Positions 61,137 through 64,000 of a stretch of 64,000 nt of DNA are shown one piece after another. The notes below the pieces were generated by a model. It saw only the letters and a list, made by a program, of their open reading frames with translations. It had not been told where the DNA came from and did not search any database. This stretch comes from Pseudonocardia parietis (GTDB taxonomy: Bacteria > Actinomycetota > Actinomycetes > Mycobacteriales > Pseudonocardiaceae). A program made the position numbers and the translations under genes. How positions within the stretch are numbered: the stretch's first letter is position 1; every line of letters begins with the position of its first letter. The DNA lies in assembly GCF_017876315.1 (NCBI RefSeq), contig NZ_JAGINU010000001.1, positions 1,426,001-1,490,000 on the forward strand, written 5' to 3'.

Positions 61137-61399
61137 GCAGGTCGGGCCGCGGCCCGGGTGATCCCGCGGAACACCGCGTCGGTGGATCCGGGGTTGCGCA
61201 CGGACACCAGGTCGAGCCCGGTGAACCACAGGACCGAACCGGCGCCGAAGATCCGGCTCCCCCCGGCCGAGCAGCAGAGCTCGATCTCCCCCTGATCGAC
61301 GACGACCAGCGCACCGCGCCAGTCGTCCTCGTCGTGCGGGCGGGCTTCGCCCGGTGTCAGCGTGACCGTCCGTGTGTGGAAGGAGGGTGCGCCCCGCAT
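61133..61399 (-). CDS. Small cupin-like hypothetical protein
   Basis: An 88-residue protein that folds plausibly as a short beta-barrel: PHDEDDWRGALVVVDQGEIELCCSAGGSRIFGAG-type sequence in two halves, with the GALVVV and GEIELCC strands of a HutD or small cupin. It lacks the metal-binding histidines of true cupins. I recognise it as a family common in Pseudonocardiaceae without known function. The ATG at 61397-61399 has a GGGGGTGG site; an ATG further upstream in frame would add about 21 residues. Confidence 0.62.
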   Translation of the reverse strand: MRGAPSFHTRTVTLTPGEARPHDEDDWRGALVVVDQGEIELCCSAGGSRIFGAGSVLWFTGLDLVSVRNPGSTDAVFRGITRAAARPA

Positions 61400-61500
61400 C
61401 GGTCCACCCCCGTCCTGGAATCGGCTGTCACGGGGGAGACCCGCCGGGCCACCGAAAATCATCGAAGATCGCCCGGCGAGGGGTTCGTGACCCGTCCGGG

Positions 61501-62487
61501 TCAGGCCGCGGCGAGCAGGTCGAGCACCCCGGACACGGTCTCGTAACCGATCCGGGTGGCGCCGCCGACCCGCTCCCGGTCCGTGGTGAGACCACGGACC
61601 CCGGCGGACGAATGCGGGGCCAGGGTCATCAGGTGCGCCCCCACCCGGTCCGGGTGCGCGGCGTCGGTGAGGAGCGAGAGGCACTCGCCGTGCCGCGACG
61701 CGTCCTGCGCCATCCGGCCGAGCCCGGGGGCGAGCCGGTCCAGCGACCGGGCCCACAGCGGGGTGCGTGCGTCCGAGGGCGGGGTGACCAGCTCGTCGAC
61801 GGTGCGGGTCATCAGGGCCAGCACGTGGGTGGCACCGCCGCGCAGTGCCCGCGCCACCGGCAGCGGGTCACCGACCGAACCGTCGATCCAGTCGGCGTCG
61901 CCCACCCGCACCGGCGGTCCGGCGAGCAGCGGGATCGTCGCGGTCGCCCGCATCGCCGTCTTCCAGGCGTCGCCGTCGGGCAGGTCGGTCAGCACGTGCG
62001 GGGCGAGGTCGGCGGCCCGGGTGACCATGACGTGCAGTGGTACCGGGCTGGTCACCAGCGACGACCAGTCGGTCGGCTTCGACTCGACGAGGATGTGGTC
62101 GAGCAGGTGGTCCAGCGAGACCATCGGCCGCCGGGTACCGAACCGGCGCGGGTCGATGAACGCGCGGCACGCCATGTCGTCGGTGAAGATCCGGGCCGCG
62201 TCCGCGCCGTGCCCCAGCACCAGCGCCGTCCCGACGAAGGCGCCCGCGGAGCTGCCCCACACCTGGTCGAAGCACCCGGCGAGGCCCGCGTCCTCGAGCG
62301 CGTGCACCATCCCGCCTGCGTAGGCGCCGCGCATCCCGCCGCCCCCGACGACGAGAGCGACCCGGTGGCCGTCGTGGTGGCCGCCCGCGCCGCGACCCGC
62401 TTCCCGCCGCCGCTCCAGCAGCGCCAGGACCTCGGCGTCGCCGTGGGCCCCGGGTGCGAGGGTGTGGCTGCGCATGCGACCCATCAT
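61501..62487 (-). CDS. Patatin-like phospholipase family protein
   Basis: A 328-residue lipid hydrolase. The glycine-rich loop GGGGMRGAYAGGM is at about 49-61, the nucleophile elbow GSSAG at about 82-86 and the acid DGS near 228, so the Ser-Asp dyad is complete. It belongs to the YjjU/RssA-like group rather than the subgroup of the patatin at 270. The ATG pair at 62482-62487 follows GGAAG; the open frame continues 49 codons upstream without coding character. No signal peptide was seen. Confidence 0.88.
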   Translation of the reverse strand: MMGRMRSHTLAPGAHGDAEVLALLERRREAGRGAGGHHDGHRVALVVGGGGMRGAYAGGMVHALEDAGLAGCFDQVWGSSAGAFVGTALVLGHGADAARIFTDDMACRAFIDPRRFGTRRPMVSLDHLLDHILVESKPTDWSSLVTSPVPLHVMVTRAADLAPHVLTDLPDGDAWKTAMRATATIPLLAGPPVRVGDADWIDGSVGDPLPVARALRGGATHVLALMTRTVDELVTPPSDARTPLWARSLDRLAPGLGRMAQDASRHGECLSLLTDAAHPDRVGAHLMTLAPHSSAGVRGLTTDRERVGGATRIGYETVSGVLDLLAAA

Positions 62488-62723
62488 CGCTTCCGGCCCC
62501 CGAGCCCCGGCCGACGCCTGGTGGCACCCCGGTACCGGATCCGTTCGCGAGCCACCCGCCGCCGCACCCACGCCGTCCACCGCCCCGCCCGAACCGCGGG
62601 GCGACGTCCTGGTGCGGTGGCCGCGAACCTTCACCGGGACCTCGCGCGCCCGGGCCGGCGATCACCCCGGCAACGTTCGTGGCCACCGCACTAGTAGGTT
62701 CCGGCGATCAGGGGGGTGACACC

Positions 62724-63527
62724 GTGACGCAACGACGCCGGTTGCGGTTGGGGGCGATCGAATCGACGTCGCTCCCGGCTGCGTCCGCCCGCGCCCGCGA
62801 TGCCCGGCGCCGCCGTCCGGTGGCGCGGGATCCGGCGGCCGCGGGCCTTGCCGATGATCTCGATCTGGGTGTCGCACCCGGACGTGCCGACGAGCTCTGC
62901 ACACTGCTGCGCGGTGCCGTGCTCGACCACTGGGTGCGGGAGTTCGCCACCGCGAACCCGGCCGGGACGGTGGTGGAGCTGGGGCCGGGGCTCGACGCCC
63001 GTGCCGGTCGCCTCGGCGCGGACGGCCCGGAACACTGGGTCGATGTCGAGCTGCCCGAGGTCGCGGACCTGCGCCGCGAGCTGCTGCCCGCGACCACGCA
63101 CCTGGTGGCGGGCTCGGTCCTCGACGAGGACTGGATGGAGCTGGCCCGCGAGCTGCCCGGGCCGTACCTCGTGGTGTCCGACCAGGTGCTCCCGCTGCTG
63201 CCCGAGCAGGGGGTGCAGCGGATCGTGTTCACCGTCGCACGGATGCTGCCCGGGGCGATCCTGGCCACCGACGTGCTCTCCCGGGCGGCCGCAGGCCGGC
63301 TGGCCGCCGGGCCGTTGAGCGGGCTGGGAACGGACTGGACCTGCGAGGACCCGCGCGAGCTCGAGCCGTGGGGGCTGCGCCTGCTGGACGCCTGCGAGGC
63401 CGGTGCCCCGCCCGCTCCCGTCGCCGCACAGCTGCCGCGCGCCACCCGGGCGCTGGCCGCGGTGCTCGGCGTGGCGCCGGCCCTGCGCGGCCACCGGATG
63501 GCCCGCTTCGAGGTGTTGCCGGGGTGA
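62724..63527 (+). CDS. Class I SAM-dependent methyltransferase, leucine-carboxyl/TcmP-like family
   Basis: A 267-residue methyltransferase of the PPM1/LCMT (PF04072-type) family. SAM motif I reads VVELGPGLDARAGRL at about residues 85-99, and LPEVADLRRELLP follows in the usual place. Actinobacterial members methylate carboxyl groups of polyketides or unknown small acids; no biosynthetic cluster is present here. The GTG at 62724 has a GGGGGG ribosome site and a TAGGTT box at 62695-62700, so this gene appears to have a short conventional leader. Confidence 0.86.
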   Translation: MTQRRRLRLGAIESTSLPAASARARDARRRRPVARDPAAAGLADDLDLGVAPGRADELCTLLRGAVLDHWVREFATANPAGTVVELGPGLDARAGRLGADGPEHWVDVELPEVADLRRELLPATTHLVAGSVLDEDWMELARELPGPYLVVSDQVLPLLPEQGVQRIVFTVARMLPGAILATDVLSRAAAGRLAAGPLSGLGTDWTCEDPRELEPWGLRLLDACEAGAPPAPVAAQLPRATRALAAVLGVAPALRGHRMARFEVLPG

Positions 63528-63614
63528 GCACGCCGGCCACCAGGGGTACCGGAGCGCAGTTCGATCATCTCGGGACAGCTGTGCTGTGCTCCTCGTGGCC
63601 TCCGGGGCCGCGGG

Positions 63615-63620
63615 TAGGGT
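63615..63620 (+). promoter_or_regulatory. -10 box (TAGGGT) of a likely leaderless promoter
   Basis: TAGGGT ends 7 bases before the GTG at 63628. Confidence 0.5.
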
Positions 63621-63627
63621 CGGCGCG

Positions 63628-64000
63628 GTGACGGTTCCGAAGATCGAAGTGGACCCGCTCGAGGTCGGTCTCGACCCGGACCGGCTGGCCCGGGTCGACA
63701 GCCATTTCCGCCGCTACGTCGACGACGGCAAGCTGCCCGGCGCGACGATCGCGGTGGTACGGGGCGACCGGCTCGCGCACTTCTCGCACCACGGGCTGCG
63801 TGACGTCGAGGCCGGGAGCCCGGTCACCGACGACACGATCTGGCGCATCTACTCGATGACCAAGCCGATCACCTCGGTCGCGACCCTGATGCTCTGGGAG
63901 CGGGGCGCGCTCGAGCTCACCGACCCGGTCTCGCGCTACATCCCGGCGTTCGCCGAGCAGCGTGTCTACCGCGGCGGCTCCGCGCTGAACCCGGGGACCG
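63628..64000 (+). CDS. Serine hydrolase, class C beta-lactamase fold (partial, runs off the window)
   Basis: The first 124 codons of a beta-lactamase-related serine hydrolase. The catalytic SxxK motif is SMTK (Ser76, Lys79), preceded by a DDGKLPGATIAVVRGD strand typical of the family and followed by LMLWERGALELTDPVSRYIP. Relatives include EstB-type esterases, D-aminopeptidases and penicillin-binding-like proteins. There is no signal peptide in the visible part. The GTG is 7 bases after a TAGGGT box. The YxN motif that would refine the class lies beyond the window. Confidence 0.88.
   Translation, partial: MTVPKIEVDPLEVGLDPDRLARVDSHFRRYVDDGKLPGATIAVVRGDRLAHFSHHGLRDVEAGSPVTDDTIWRIYSMTKPITSVATLMLWERGALELTDPVSRYIPAFAEQRVYRGGSALNPGT

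Overview
The window is a 64 kb stretch of chromosome from a very GC-rich actinobacterium. A member of the Pseudonocardiaceae such as Pseudonocardia fits best, though this is inferred from gene content and not from a marker gene. The signs are GTG starts and G/C third codon positions throughout, menaquinone genes beside a 14-gene complex I operon, a paired KorA/KorB oxidoreductase, a DUF222-HNH (13E12-type) protein, a class II tRNA-Tyr with a long variable arm, and many genes that look leaderless. There is no transposase, integrase, phage module or CRISPR array.

Layout. 1-8.7 kb holds housekeeping and accessory enzymes: the end of an FAD/Fe-S oxidase, a patatin lipase, an aldo/keto reductase, an FMN reductase divergent from an XRE regulator, an IscA-like protein without cysteines, an MHS transporter / dienelactone hydrolase / ABC-F run, and a PIG-L deacetylase. 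8.8-18.2 kb carries menaquinone genes (menD, isochorismate synthase, menG) interrupted by the DUF222-HNH gene, a repeat-bearing non-coding stretch, a DUF3592 protein, an inositol-phosphatase-like enzyme and an MgtA-like mannosyltransferase. 18.2-34.5 kb is nuoA-N, preceded by a candidate Rex operator and a candidate iron box. A polyprenyl diphosphate synthase follows at once and could supply the menaquinone side chain. 35.5-45.9 kb has RarD, a large repeat-built membrane protein ending in a sunset-like domain, KorB-KorA, an enoyl-CoA hydratase, HtpX, a protein with pentapeptide-like repeats and an amidase. 45.9-54.5 kb is mixed accessory content: a TetR-like protein without a DNA-binding domain, a CPBP protease, a MerR regulator, an acyltransferase, YajQ, tRNA-Tyr, an ACR3-like exporter, oxidoreductases, a cupin and LysE. 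54.6-58.1 kb is an ethanolamine operon (permease, eutB, eutC). 58.5-64 kb has a small secreted protein, a CocE-type hydrolase, an FDXHR zinc protein, a second patatin, an LCM-type methyltransferase and the start of a beta-lactamase-fold serine hydrolase.

How the parts fit. The clearest theme is respiration: MenF, MenD and MenG make the quinone head group, the polyprenyl synthase makes the tail, Nuo reduces the quinone, and KorAB produces reduced ferredoxin from 2-oxoacids. The nuo upstream region carries sequences resembling operators for the NADH sensor Rex and for an iron regulator. A second window-wide feature is a TANNNT box placed 6-8 bases before an ATG or GTG. It suggests leaderless mRNAs for about a dozen genes and was used to choose several starts.

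I do not see an unmistakably new multi-gene system. The least explained elements are the 58-base hairpin repeats at 11955-12106, the 15-nt/18-nt tandem-repeat membrane protein at 36596-38635, the secreted two-cysteine protein at 58517, and the TetR-like protein lacking a DNA-binding domain at 45862.
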